This document shows, piece by piece, positions 16,401 through 24,554 of a DNA stretch of 49,787 bases. A program made the position numbers and the translations under genes. This DNA comes from Gammaproteobacteria bacterium (lineage in GTDB: Bacteria > Pseudomonadota > Gammaproteobacteria > Pseudomonadales > Halieaceae), in NCBI GenBank assembly GCA_030428835.1, contig JAUIEP010000016.1, forward strand, positions 1 to 49,787, given 5' to 3'. The notes under the pieces are model-generated. The model was not told the DNA's origin, searched no databases, and saw only the letters and a program-made list of their open reading frames with translations. Position 1 is the first letter of the stretch, and the number at the start of each line of letters is the position of its first letter.

Positions 16401-16434
16401 TAGCACCTGCTGACTGCCCAGTCAGAATGTGCTA
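16401..16434. promoter_or_regulatory. Nested perfect dyad before the copper-monooxygenase operon
   Basis: Two concentric inverted repeats share one centre: outer TAGCAC/GTGCTA and inner CTGACT/AGTCAG, separated by three bases on each side, with a four-base loop. All 12 pairs are perfect. It ends 62 bases before the ATG at 16497. No T-run follows, which argues against a terminator. An operator for the operon, or an mRNA leader hairpin, is more likely. Confidence 0.6.
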
Positions 16435-16496
16435 GCTTGCGGCCCAATAAGACCCGGAACGCCTTTCCGGCCGATAAAATTCCCCAGGTGGTTGTC

Positions 16497-18980
16497 ATGA
16501 ACGCTCTTGCGCCCGTCAAACTCGCCGCACTGCCCCTCGTTGCCCTGCTCGCCGCCTGTGGCGGAGGTGGAGGCGGCGGTGGCAACGACGCCAATGTCGA
16601 CAACCAGCAGAACGGCTCCGCTGAAATCACCTGGCACAGCGCCACGCGGACCATCGTGGAGCGTTACTGCACCGGCTGCCACACGGACGGCAGCCCATTG
16701 GCACCGTTCCCCCTGGAGACCTACGAGCAGGTGGCCGCCAAGATGTCCGCCATCAGTTACGTGCTGGAAACCGACACCATGCCGCCGCTCGGCTTCACCG
16801 ACATCACCACGGCGGATCTCAGCCTGCTCACCCGCTGGCTGAACGACGGCGCCCCCCAGGGCGACCCATCGCAGACCCAGTACATCGCGTCCAGCTTTAC
16901 CTACCACGGCGACATCCGCCGCATCATCGAAGAGAAGTGCGTGACCTGTCACGTGGAAGGCGGCGTGGCACCGTTTACCCTCGGCAGCTACGAGGAAGTG
17001 AAGGCCGTGGCGGCGGCCGCGCTGTTCGCGGTGGAGAACGGCACCATGCCGCCCTGGCCGCCGACGCCGGGCTACTCGCGTCTGCGCGACCCGCGCCTCT
17101 TGTCCCCTGAGGACGAGTACGCACTGGTCAACTGGCTGCAGAGTGACCTGCCCGAGGGCAACGAGGCCGACTATGTGCCGCCCAAGCCAGCCGAGCCCCT
17201 CGACATCGACTTCAACCTGCAGGTGAAACTGCCGGAACCCTACACGCCGAACCTGCGTCCCGACGACCACCGCTGCTTTGCGATCGACTGGCCGCTGGAC
17301 GAGTTCGCCTATGTCACCGCGGTGGACGTCATCCCCGACCAGGTCGCCGAGGTGCACCACGTTATCGTCAATATCATCGAGCCCAAGGACGTGCACCACT
17401 ATGTCGGCGCGGGCGGCGAGGACGGCGATCCGGGTTGGTACTGCCTCGGCTCGGGTGGCATCGAAGGCGCTCCGCTGCCGCGCCAGATCGGCGGCTGGGT
17501 GCCGGGCAATGCGCCCGGTACGGTGCCCGAGGGCACCGGCATGGGCATCGACCCGGACTCGATACTCGTGGTGCAGATGCACTACAACACGCTGGTGACC
17601 GAGCCCGTACCCGACCAGTCCACCATCCTGATAGCCACCACCGACGAGGTGGAGCGACCCGCCAGCGGCTTCCTCTACACCAACCCGCAGTTCTTGGGCG
17701 GTGGCGTCATGACGATCCCTGCCGGTGAGGCGAACGTGTGGCACGGCTTTACCGTGCCCGCGGGCGTCCTGGGCCGCCTCTTCGGTGGCCCCGCCGGGCT
17801 GCAGAACGGTGAACCGTTCGCGCTGCACAACGGCTTCATCCACATGCACAACCTCGGCACCACGGCGCGCACGACGCTGATCCGCCCCGACGGCACGGAG
17901 CAGGTGATCGTCGACATCCGCGACTGGGACTTCAACTGGCAGCAGAACTACGGGTTGAGCGAGGAAATCCGGGTCAATCCGAACGACCTGTTCAAACTCG
18001 AATGCACCTGGGACAACACGGCGTCCAACCAGACGATCGTCGACGGCGTGCAGTTACCGCCCCGAGACGTGGACTGGGGTGACGGCACGGGCGACGAGAT
18101 GTGCCTGACCAACCTGTACGTGACGAAGCTCAAGGAAGGCCACGACTACAGTTACCACCCGACGGTGCACATCGAGACGCCCACCTACCGGCAGAAATTC
18201 AAACCGGGTGCCCTGGTGCCCCTGGAATTCCTGTTCAACAACTTCGCATTGCACGAGCCGGGCGCGCACGGTGACGATGCCCACGAGCACGACGATACCC
18301 ATGGCGGCGACCATAGCGGGGTCTACGAGGGCCATTACCATGTCTACCTCGATACCGACGATGATAACGCAGAGCACCTGACGGCCTGGGACGAGAACTA
18401 CTACTTCCAGCTGCCCGAGGATATCCTGCCGGGTATTCACACCCTGCGGGTCAGCCTGCGCGGTACAGACCACCATGCGCTCGGTGTCGAGGAAACCGTG
18501 GAAATCGAGGTTGCCGACGTGGCCGCCACCGCCGCGGATGCACTCATCGACGTGAACGACTGGGCAGAACAATCCGCCGCGGACGACACCACCTTCGCGC
18601 AGTATCGTCCCGCCTCCGTCGAGTGCCCGTCCAATAGCTGGTACAACGAGGACGGTGCGCTCGAAGTCGAAACCGGCTTCTGTAACTACCTTTCCGTTGC
18701 CCAGTCGTCCAAAACCGACATTGCCGAGGGCGACACGGTGCATCTCGTGTTGTGGCACGGCAGCCTGCGGTTCGATGAGCCTGCCACGGGTCACGTGGCG
18801 ATCGCGGTGGACGGCAACATTGTCTGGGAAGAGACCGTCGCCATTCCCGCCGGCGCGGACATATTCGATGTGCGCACTACGGCGAATTTCAGCGCGCCCG
18901 CGGGCAGCAAGGTCGAGTACAAGGTGAGTAACCACGGCTACAACACCTGGACCCTGCTCAAGCTGGAGGTCGAGCGCTGA
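16497..18980 (+). CDS. Di-haem c lipoprotein with PHM/DBM-type copper monooxygenase domain
   Basis: An 827-residue exported lipoprotein (lipobox LLAAC, Cys21, followed by eight Gly). Two haem-c sites, CTGCH (58-62) and CVTCH (148-152), are each followed by an MPP that could give the axial Met. Residues about 240-545 match the copper type II, ascorbate-dependent monooxygenase fold (peptidylglycine hydroxylating / dopamine beta-monooxygenase). All six copper ligands can be placed: His287, His288 and His362 for one site; His449, His451 and Met535 (DEMC) for the other. A His/Asp-rich stretch (about 584-626) and a C-terminal beta-rich domain follow. The haems may feed electrons to copper in place of ascorbate (inference). 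ATG chosen with AGGTGG upstream. First gene of a five-gene unit. Confidence 0.85.
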   Translation: MNALAPVKLAALPLVALLAACGGGGGGGGNDANVDNQQNGSAEITWHSATRTIVERYCTGCHTDGSPLAPFPLETYEQVAAKMSAISYVLETDTMPPLGFTDITTADLSLLTRWLNDGAPQGDPSQTQYIASSFTYHGDIRRIIEEKCVTCHVEGGVAPFTLGSYEEVKAVAAAALFAVENGTMPPWPPTPGYSRLRDPRLLSPEDEYALVNWLQSDLPEGNEADYVPPKPAEPLDIDFNLQVKLPEPYTPNLRPDDHRCFAIDWPLDEFAYVTAVDVIPDQVAEVHHVIVNIIEPKDVHHYVGAGGEDGDPGWYCLGSGGIEGAPLPRQIGGWVPGNAPGTVPEGTGMGIDPDSILVVQMHYNTLVTEPVPDQSTILIATTDEVERPASGFLYTNPQFLGGGVMTIPAGEANVWHGFTVPAGVLGRLFGGPAGLQNGEPFALHNGFIHMHNLGTTARTTLIRPDGTEQVIVDIRDWDFNWQQNYGLSEEIRVNPNDLFKLECTWDNTASNQTIVDGVQLPPRDVDWGDGTGDEMCLTNLYVTKLKEGHDYSYHPTVHIETPTYRQKFKPGALVPLEFLFNNFALHEPGAHGDDAHEHDDTHGGDHSGVYEGHYHVYLDTDDDNAEHLTAWDENYYFQLPEDILPGIHTLRVSLRGTDHHALGVEETVEIEVADVAATAADALIDVNDWAEQSAADDTTFAQYRPASVECPSNSWYNEDGALEVETGFCNYLSVAQSSKTDIAEGDTVHLVLWHGSLRFDEPATGHVAIAVDGNIVWEETVAIPAGADIFDVRTTANFSAPAGSKVEYKVSNHGYNTWTLLKLEVER

Positions 18981-18985
18981 GCACG

Positions 18986-19477
18986 TTGCTGCAACGGCTG
19001 GCCTTCTGCCTGGGCCTCTGCCTGTCACTTGCCGCCAACGCGGGAGTGAAGGTGGGGGACGAGGCGCCCGCCGTGGCCCTGCCCGGTATCGGCGGGACTG
19101 TGGGCATCACCCTGGCCGACCTGCGCGGCAAGGTCGTGTACGTCGATTTCTGGGCTTCCTGGTGCGGCCCGTGCCGCGTCTCCTTCCCCCAGCTCGAGGC
19201 GATTCGCCGCGAACTGGGTCCCCTGGGCTTCGAGGTCCTGGCCATCAATGTCGACGAGGACGAAGACGACGCCAGCGAGTTCCTCTCCGAGGTGCCCGTG
19301 ACCTACCCGATCGTGCGCGACGCGGAAGGTGTGACCCCGCAGGCCTACGGCATCATGGGCATGCCCACGGGCTACCTGGTTGACCGCAGCGGTGTAGTTC
19401 GCGATATTCACCAGGGCTACAAAAAGAGCGATGGCGAGAAGCTGCGCGAAACCATAAAAGAGTTGTTGGGAGAATAA
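18986..19477 (+). CDS. TlpA-like thioredoxin-fold protein, exported
   Basis: A 163-residue periplasmic thiol-disulphide protein. It has a short signal peptide (MLQRLAFCLGLCLSLAANA), the AhpC/TlpA opening VGDEAPAVALPGIGG, and the active site WCGPC at residues 59-63 in VDFWASWCGPCR. The cis-Pro loop is GMPTGYLVDRSG, and the C-terminal helix ends KELLGE. The start is TTG at 18986, only 5 bases after the monooxygenase stop, and the DUF4266 gene begins 2 bases after its end. Likely job: reducing cysteines of the haem c motifs or of the cysteine-rich DUF4266 lipoprotein (inference from context). Confidence 0.9.
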   Translation: MLQRLAFCLGLCLSLAANAGVKVGDEAPAVALPGIGGTVGITLADLRGKVVYVDFWASWCGPCRVSFPQLEAIRRELGPLGFEVLAINVDEDEDDASEFLSEVPVTYPIVRDAEGVTPQAYGIMGMPTGYLVDRSGVVRDIHQGYKKSDGEKLRETIKELLGE

Positions 19478-19479
19478 TA

Positions 19480-19686
19480 GTGAAATACCTGACCGGCCTC
19501 GCCGTGGCCTTGCTGCTGTGCGGGTGTGAAACCGTGCAGCCGTGGGAGCGTGGCACCCTCGCGAAGGAAGAGATGCAATGGCAGTCCGACGTCATGGAAG
19601 GCCGTATGCGCGACCAGATTCACGCCAGTAAGGAGGCCTCATCCGGCGGCACGGGGGCCGCGGGCGGCGGTTGCGGGTGTAACTGA
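19480..19686 (+). CDS. DUF4266 small cysteine-rich lipoprotein
   Basis: A 68-residue lipoprotein: lipobox LCGC with lipidated Cys16, then PWERGTLAKEEMQW, SKEASSGGTG and the invariant-looking tail GGGCGCN. This matches the DUF4266 family as I remember it, including the C-terminal Gly/Cys end. GTG start at 19480. After lipid attachment only about 52 residues remain. The two C-terminal cysteines could bind metal, form a redox pair for the TlpA-like neighbour, or be modified. The segment SGGT resembles the S-G-A-T type motif at which ApbE enzymes attach FMN to Thr, and an apbE gene lies in this operon; this is only a hypothesis. It overlaps the DUF3570 gene by one base. Confidence 0.85.
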   Translation: MKYLTGLAVALLLCGCETVQPWERGTLAKEEMQWQSDVMEGRMRDQIHASKEASSGGTGAAGGGCGCN

Positions 19687-20843
19687 TGAGCGCCCGCGAC
19701 GACAACAACAAGCAGTCCACTCTCGTGGCGCTGACCTCCAGTGCACTCCTGCTGCCCGCCTACCAGGCGGCGGCCGATGCGCCGCCGGAGTACACCGAAC
19801 TCGGCGTGCGTTACAGCAAGTACGAGGAGGACGACATCGAGGGCAAGAAGTCCTTCGGTGGCGGCAGTGAGCGCTACGAGATCGATATCGCGCAGTTCCA
19901 CCTGCTCGCGCCCGTGGGCGACAATCTCTCGTTGGCGCTGGACGTGCAGTGGGAGGACATGAGCGGCGCCTCGCCCTGGTTCGTGGGTGAAAGCAGCAGC
20001 GGGCCCCGGGTCATCATGAGCGGCGCGAGTATCGAGGATACCCGCACCGAGGTCAGCGTGGCCACGCGCTACTACTATGACCGCGGCAATGCCGGCATCA
20101 GCTACACCTATTCCGATGAGGACGACTACGAGTCCGACGCCTTCTCCCTGGACGCCTCGCTCAACAGCGAGGACGGCATGACCACCTACACGGCGGCCAT
20201 CTCCTCCTCCTGGGATGATATCGAGCCCACACAGGGTTCCATACCCACCAACGCGGTGGACGAGGAAAAGGACATTCGCTCGGCCTGGATCGGCGTCACG
20301 CGCATCGTGAGCAGGCAGGCCATGGTGCGTTTCGGCCTCAGCTACACCTACCGGGACGGCTACCTGACCGACCCCTACAAGAGTCGCGACAGCCGTCCGG
20401 ACGAGCGCAAGGAATACACCTTCAGCACGGGCTACCGCCACTTCTTCGATGAGTACGATGCGGCCCTGCACCTCGATTATCGCTACTTCGACGACGACTG
20501 GGACATCGCGTCCCACGCGCTGGACGTCGCCTGGGTGCAGAACCTGCCCGAGGACGTGCAGCTCACGCCGTTCTTTCGCTACTACACACAGGACGAGGCG
20601 CGTTTCTTCAACGTGGTGACCGAGACCACCGACCGTTTCTACGCGGACGACTACCGGCTCTCGGCCTACGGCGCGCTCACCTTCGGCCTGCGCGTGCGCA
20701 AGGACATCGGCAACTGGTCGGTGAACGCCACCGGCGAACGCTACCGTTCCGACCAGAGCTGGAGCCTGTACAACGGCAACGAGGCGCCGGGCCTCGTCGA
20801 CTTCTGGCGCGTCAGCTTCGGGCTGGACTACACCTTCCGCTGA
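19686..20843 (+). CDS. DUF3570 outer-membrane beta-barrel protein
   Basis: A 385-residue protein rich in alternating aromatic/hydrophobic strands (for example FGLSYTYRDGYL and LHLDYRYFDDDWDI) and ending ...FGLDYTFR, a terminal strand typical of outer-membrane barrels. The N-terminus MSARDDNNKQSTLVALTSSALLLPAYQAAA acts as a signal region, although its charged start is long. Family knowledge: DUF3570 proteins occur beside DUF4266, TlpA-like and ApbE genes; function not established. The ATG overlaps the DUF4266 stop by one base. Many Asp/Glu residues lie in the predicted loops, which could bind cations. It may be the channel or surface platform of the system. Confidence 0.85.
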   Translation: MSARDDNNKQSTLVALTSSALLLPAYQAAADAPPEYTELGVRYSKYEEDDIEGKKSFGGGSERYEIDIAQFHLLAPVGDNLSLALDVQWEDMSGASPWFVGESSSGPRVIMSGASIEDTRTEVSVATRYYYDRGNAGISYTYSDEDDYESDAFSLDASLNSEDGMTTYTAAISSSWDDIEPTQGSIPTNAVDEEKDIRSAWIGVTRIVSRQAMVRFGLSYTYRDGYLTDPYKSRDSRPDERKEYTFSTGYRHFFDEYDAALHLDYRYFDDDWDIASHALDVAWVQNLPEDVQLTPFFRYYTQDEARFFNVVTETTDRFYADDYRLSAYGALTFGLRVRKDIGNWSVNATGERYRSDQSWSLYNGNEAPGLVDFWRVSFGLDYTFR

Positions 20844-20857
20844 GTCCGGCAGCGCCC

Positions 20858-21760
20858 GTGCAGGGTCTTGAGCACTGCTTCAAGGCGATGGGCGGCCCCT
20901 GCCGGCTGCGCCTCGAGGTCCCCGCGGACTTCGAGGCGGCGCCCGCCATCGCGGCCGCGGAAGCCGAGGTGCAACGGCTGGAGGCCAAGTACAGCCGCTA
21001 CCTGGACGACTCCCTGACCTCCGCCATCAACCGCGCCGCCGGTGCGGGAGAACCCACGCCGATCGACGCGGAAACCGCCGCGCTGCTCAATTACGCTGAC
21101 ACCGCCTGGCGCGAGAGCGACGGGCTCTTTGACCTCACCTCGGGTGTGCTGCGCAGGGCCTGGGATTTCCGCTCCGGTCGCCCGCCGCGCGCAGGCGCGG
21201 TGGAGGAGGTGCTGCCGCTTGTCGGCTGGCAGCAGGTGCAGTGGGATTCGGGCTCGGTCTACCTGCCGCTCGCGGGCATGGAGCTGGACTTTGGCGGTTG
21301 CGTCAAGGAGTACGCCGCCGACAGCGCCGCGCTGTGCCTGCGTCGTGCCGGCGTCACGGCGGCGCTGGTCGATCTCGCGGGTGACCTGGCGGCGGTGGGT
21401 GTGCCGGGGGGACAGCGGGGCTGGCCCGTCGGCATTCGGCACCCGGAGCAACCCGGCGGCGCGCTGGCGCACCTGTTACTGCCGGAAGGTGGCCTGGCGA
21501 GCAGCGGCGACTACGAACGCTGTATCGAGTTGGACGGCGTGCGCTACGGGCACATCCTGCACCCCGCCACGGGTTGGCCCGTGCGCGGCCTGGTGGCGGT
21601 GAGCGTGCTCGCGCCGCAGTGCCTGGTGGCGGGCAGCTCCGCGACCATCGCGATGCTCAAGCCCGCCGGCGAGGCGCTGCACTGGCTGAACCGGCTGGGC
21701 CTGCCCTGGATGGCGGTCGATGCCGAACTGCGCGTGCATGGCACGGTGGCGCCCGACTAG
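20858..21760 (+). CDS. ApbE-family FAD:protein FMN transferase, divergent
   Basis: A 300-residue homologue of ApbE, which takes FMN from FAD and attaches it to Thr/Ser of exported redox proteins. Family motifs are FDLTSGVLRRAWDF, LDFGGCVKEYAAD and HILHPATG. Two positions usually acidic are changed: the Asp of HILDPxTG is His, and the C-terminal A-D-x-x-A-T reads AGSSAT (258-263), so the usual metal-binding Asp is Gly. No signal peptide is visible from the GTG start at 20858, although many ApbE proteins are exported. Either the start is wrong or this form works inside the cell. The gene follows DUF3570 by 14 bases and overlaps the convergent beta-helix gene by 4. Confidence 0.88.
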   Translation: MQGLEHCFKAMGGPCRLRLEVPADFEAAPAIAAAEAEVQRLEAKYSRYLDDSLTSAINRAAGAGEPTPIDAETAALLNYADTAWRESDGLFDLTSGVLRRAWDFRSGRPPRAGAVEEVLPLVGWQQVQWDSGSVYLPLAGMELDFGGCVKEYAADSAALCLRRAGVTAALVDLAGDLAAVGVPGGQRGWPVGIRHPEQPGGALAHLLLPEGGLASSGDYERCIELDGVRYGHILHPATGWPVRGLVAVSVLAPQCLVAGSSATIAMLKPAGEALHWLNRLGLPWMAVDAELRVHGTVAPD

Positions 21761-22935
21761 GGAGACAGCTCCCGCGCACCCGCGTCGAGGCGCCCCTGCG
21801 CGATGCGCGGCCGTGTTCCGGCCGGCGGCTGGAACTCGCGGTCCGGTAGCAGCGCGGTGCCGTTGTAGGGTGCGAGGTCGCGCGCGCCGTCGATCGCACT
21901 GGCATTGCGCGGCGGCAGCCAACTGCCGGCCCGTCGATGGCCCAGGTTCACGAAGTAGTTGTTGGCCTTGTCGCCCTTGCCGAGCAGGAAACGCCCTCGA
22001 CCGAAGGTGAGGTTGTTGAAAACGCCGACCTCGCCGCCCGCGTGGTTGCGCACCAGTGAGCCGTTCCACGCCTCGTTTACGAACGTGTTGTTCACCACGA
22101 ACAGGCGGCGTTGCATATCGCTCCGGTCGTCGCAGCCCTCCGCACCGTAGCCGATAGCATCCACATTCTGGGTGGAGTCCGCCTGCTGCATGTCGTTGCC
22201 GATGACGAAGCTCAGCCCGCAGTTGGGCAGGTCCACCAGGCGACTGGAGGTGCCGCCGGGAATGTCCTCGATGCGGTTGTAGCGGATATGGTTCTCGTAG
22301 GCGCGCGACTTGATCTGGTGGCCGCGGTCGGTACCCATGATGTGGCTGCCCGTAATGCTGAAGCGCTTCAGCGCGCCGATGTACAGGCCGTGGCTGAAAC
22401 GGCTCTCGCGTTTCTGGTAGAAGAAGCGCGAATCCTCGATGACCAGGCTGGCCTCGGGATCGCGACCGGTGAGGATCGAAAACTCGTTGTGATGAAAGTA
22501 GGTGTTGCGCAGCGTGAGGTTGCCGCGCTCGTGGCGGATGCCCGCACCGTTGGTGTCCTCCACCCTGGCGCCGGAGAATTCCACGTTCTCAATCAAGACA
22601 TTGTTCCCGGCGACGATCCAGATGGCCTTGCCGTTCGGAATATTGCCGGATGACTTGAGGTGGGCCATGCCGCCGATGCCGCGGATCGTGATGTCGTCCT
22701 GCGGCCACGTCGCGTAGTCGTTGTCGTAGACCCCCGCGTCGATCTCGACGGTATCCCCGGAGCGCGCCAGGCGCGCGGCGGCTGCGGGTGTCTTGAGGGC
22801 GCGGTCGGGACCCACCTGCAATGTCTGCGCGGTGGTGGCCGCGGGTAGCGCCGGCAGTGCGGCACTCCAGGCCAGCATTACCAGGGCGAGGAATACGCGC
22901 GGCGCGGAGCTTGTCGTGAGACTCTGGATGTCCAT
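21757..22935 (-). CDS. Exported right-handed beta-helix protein
   Basis: A 392-residue secreted protein. A signal peptide with core VFLALVMLAWSAALPALPAA is followed by a parallel beta-helix with repeated strand-turn units: VLIENVEFSGARVEDTNG, LTLRNTYFHHNEFSI, LVIEDSRFFYQ, FSITGSHIMG and NHIRYNRIED. This is the polysaccharide lyase/carbohydrate-binding fold, but a catalytic set cannot be named. The conserved FVIGNDMQQADSTQN and LFVVNNTFVN blocks are shared with predicted exported right-handed beta-helix proteins. The end overlaps apbE by 4 bases in convergent orientation. Possible polysaccharide binding or cleavage; unproven. Confidence 0.78.
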   Translation of the reverse strand: MDIQSLTTSSAPRVFLALVMLAWSAALPALPAATTAQTLQVGPDRALKTPAAAARLARSGDTVEIDAGVYDNDYATWPQDDITIRGIGGMAHLKSSGNIPNGKAIWIVAGNNVLIENVEFSGARVEDTNGAGIRHERGNLTLRNTYFHHNEFSILTGRDPEASLVIEDSRFFYQKRESRFSHGLYIGALKRFSITGSHIMGTDRGHQIKSRAYENHIRYNRIEDIPGGTSSRLVDLPNCGLSFVIGNDMQQADSTQNVDAIGYGAEGCDDRSDMQRRLFVVNNTFVNEAWNGSLVRNHAGGEVGVFNNLTFGRGRFLLGKGDKANNYFVNLGHRRAGSWLPPRNASAIDGARDLAPYNGTALLPDREFQPPAGTRPRIAQGRLDAGARELSP

Positions 22936-22939
22936 AAGG

Positions 22940-23617
22940 TCAATGCGCCGCGCCTTCCATGTGGCCGGTTAAGCCGAGCAGGCCGGGCAGTTCCGCCAGG
23001 CTGTTAATGCGGTATGTCGCGCTGCTGAAATCCTGCCCCGCAGTAAAGGCATTGTAGACCACGGCGCAGTCGATGCCAGCGGCGACCGCGGCACGCAGGC
23101 CGCGCTGGGAGTCCTCTATGACCAGGCACTCGTCCGGCGTCGCGCCGAACCGCTGCATGGCGAGCAGGTAGGGCTCCGGGTGCGGCTTGGACAATGCGTA
23201 GTCCTCGCGTACCAGGGTGAAGTCCATGTAGTCGACGATGCCGCGCTCTGCGTGAATCACCTCGAAGTCGGCGCGCTTGGAGGTGGTGACAATCGCCATG
23301 CCGAAGTGGCTGGACAGCAGCTCGAGGACGTCGAGTACGCCTGCAATCTCGATGTCCTGCGTCGCCAGGAACTCGCGGTACAGCGCATCGCGCTCCAGGC
23401 GCTTGGCGCGTGCGGCCTGCTCGCTGACACCTGCGGCGATGGCCAGGTCCCAGCTCGACAGGCCGTCCACCATACGCGCGAGGTAATCCTCCAGGGGGAG
23501 TGTAATGCCGAGCTCGGCGATTTTCCTGCGCGTCGCCTCGTAGTACCAGCCCTCGGTATCCACGAGCACGCCGTCGTGGTCCCACAAGAGGTACTTCTTT
23601 CCCGTTGCCAGCGTCAT
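22940..23617 (-). CDS. HAD-superfamily hydrolase (phosphoglycolate phosphatase/CbbY-like)
   Basis: A 225-residue cytosolic phosphatase or phosphomutase with all four HAD motifs: I DHDGVLVDTE (nucleophile Asp13, acid/base Asp15), II VTTSKR, III the Lys of SKPHPEPY, IV VIEDSQRG. The helical cap after motif I places it in subfamily I, near beta-phosphoglucomutase and phosphoglycolate phosphatase. In the usual motif DxDG the middle residue is His here (DHDG), which is tolerated in the family. Sugar phosphate substrate unknown. It lies 9 bases from terC on the same strand and 4 from the beta-helix gene, so the three may be co-transcribed. Confidence 0.88.
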   Translation of the reverse strand: MTLATGKKYLLWDHDGVLVDTEGWYYEATRRKIAELGITLPLEDYLARMVDGLSSWDLAIAAGVSEQAARAKRLERDALYREFLATQDIEIAGVLDVLELLSSHFGMAIVTTSKRADFEVIHAERGIVDYMDFTLVREDYALSKPHPEPYLLAMQRFGATPDECLVIEDSQRGLRAAVAAGIDCAVVYNAFTAGQDFSSATYRINSLAELPGLLGLTGHMEGAAH

Positions 23618-23626
23618 GGGCCCGGC

Positions 23627-24439
23627 TTACGCGTTGCCGGTACCCGCCGCGCCTTCCCGCTCGAGGCGGCGCTGCGTCTCGAGCTTGTTCTGGTAGCCGG
23701 ACTGGATGATATCCACCGCCACGAGCACGGCGATCGAGAAGTAGAACGTGGACTTGGCCATGGGTTCAACGGCGTACCCGAATAGTTTCAGGTGCGCCTC
23801 GTGCCCGCCCTCGCCGAGGAGTACCACCCCGACGATCAGCAGGATGAACAGGCCCAGCACCTCGTACTTGCGGTTCTTCGCGATGAACTCGGACACGGAA
23901 TCGGCCAGCAGCAGCATCGCGACCCCGGAGGTGACGATCGCGATTGCCAGAACCGGGAACACGTCCGTAATGGCCAGTGCCGAGAGGATGGAATCAAAGC
24001 TGAAAATCAGGTTCATGAATACGATGAGTGCGATTACCGCGGCGGCCGACCTGCTCTGGCCGCCGTCGACATCATGGGCAGGGTCATCGAGAGCCAGCAG
24101 GTGCGAGATCTCCTTCACGGCGGTGTACATGATGAAGACACCGCCGAACAGGAAGACGATCGTCGCGAAGTTGAACGAGCCCTCCAGCACGCCCGGTATA
24201 TTCACATGGAAGAAGGGGTCGGTGAGGCTCGCGAGCAACTGGATCATCGTGAACAGCAGCACGATGCGCAGCGCGATGGCGATGAGGATGCCGTTGCGGC
24301 GCACCATGGCCTGCTTGTCCGCGGGGGCGCGTTTCGATTCGATGGAGATGTAGAGCAGGTTGTCGAAGCCGAGCACGGCCTGCAGGAATATCAGGACGCC
24401 GAGATTGGCGAGATTCTCGAGGGTAAACAACTCAGCCAT
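23627..24439 (-). CDS. TerC-family integral membrane protein
   Basis: A 270-residue inner-membrane protein with about seven transmembrane segments. TerC signatures are visible: FLQAVLGFDNLLYISI near the N-terminus and LIFSFDSILSALAIT in the middle, each with the buried Asp in the F-D-N/S context that is thought to bind metal. Relatives are linked to manganese export and tellurite resistance. AAGGAGAG lies 9 bases before the ATG. It is first in a minus-strand group with the HAD gene. A 16-base palindrome lies in the gap shared with the divergent gene at 24555. Confidence 0.9.
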   Translation of the reverse strand: MAELFTLENLANLGVLIFLQAVLGFDNLLYISIESKRAPADKQAMVRRNGILIAIALRIVLLFTMIQLLASLTDPFFHVNIPGVLEGSFNFATIVFLFGGVFIMYTAVKEISHLLALDDPAHDVDGGQSRSAAAVIALIVFMNLIFSFDSILSALAITDVFPVLAIAIVTSGVAMLLLADSVSEFIAKNRKYEVLGLFILLIVGVVLLGEGGHEAHLKLFGYAVEPMAKSTFYFSIAVLVAVDIIQSGYQNKLETQRRLEREGAAGTGNA

Positions 24440-24498
24440 GGGAGTCGCTCTCCTTGTGCAACTGGGGGGAAGTGGAGCGCCTCACTATAATGGATAAG

Positions 24499-24514
24499 GC
24501 GGGACGCGTCCCGC
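24499..24514. promoter_or_regulatory. 16-base perfect palindrome between divergent genes
   Basis: GCGGGACGCGTCCCGC reads the same on both strands. It lies 60 bases upstream of terC and 41 bases upstream of the gene at 24555, next to a TATAAT at 24486-24491. It could be an operator for either gene; chance cannot be excluded in GC-rich DNA. Confidence 0.35.
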
Positions 24515-24554
24515 GGCGGGTGTTACGCTTTGGCTCCTGTAGCAGGAGAGTGCA

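Noticed and set aside
16401-16434. Terminator of the YqcC gene
   Set aside because: The stem is good but no T-run follows on either strand, so I call it a regulatory dyad instead.
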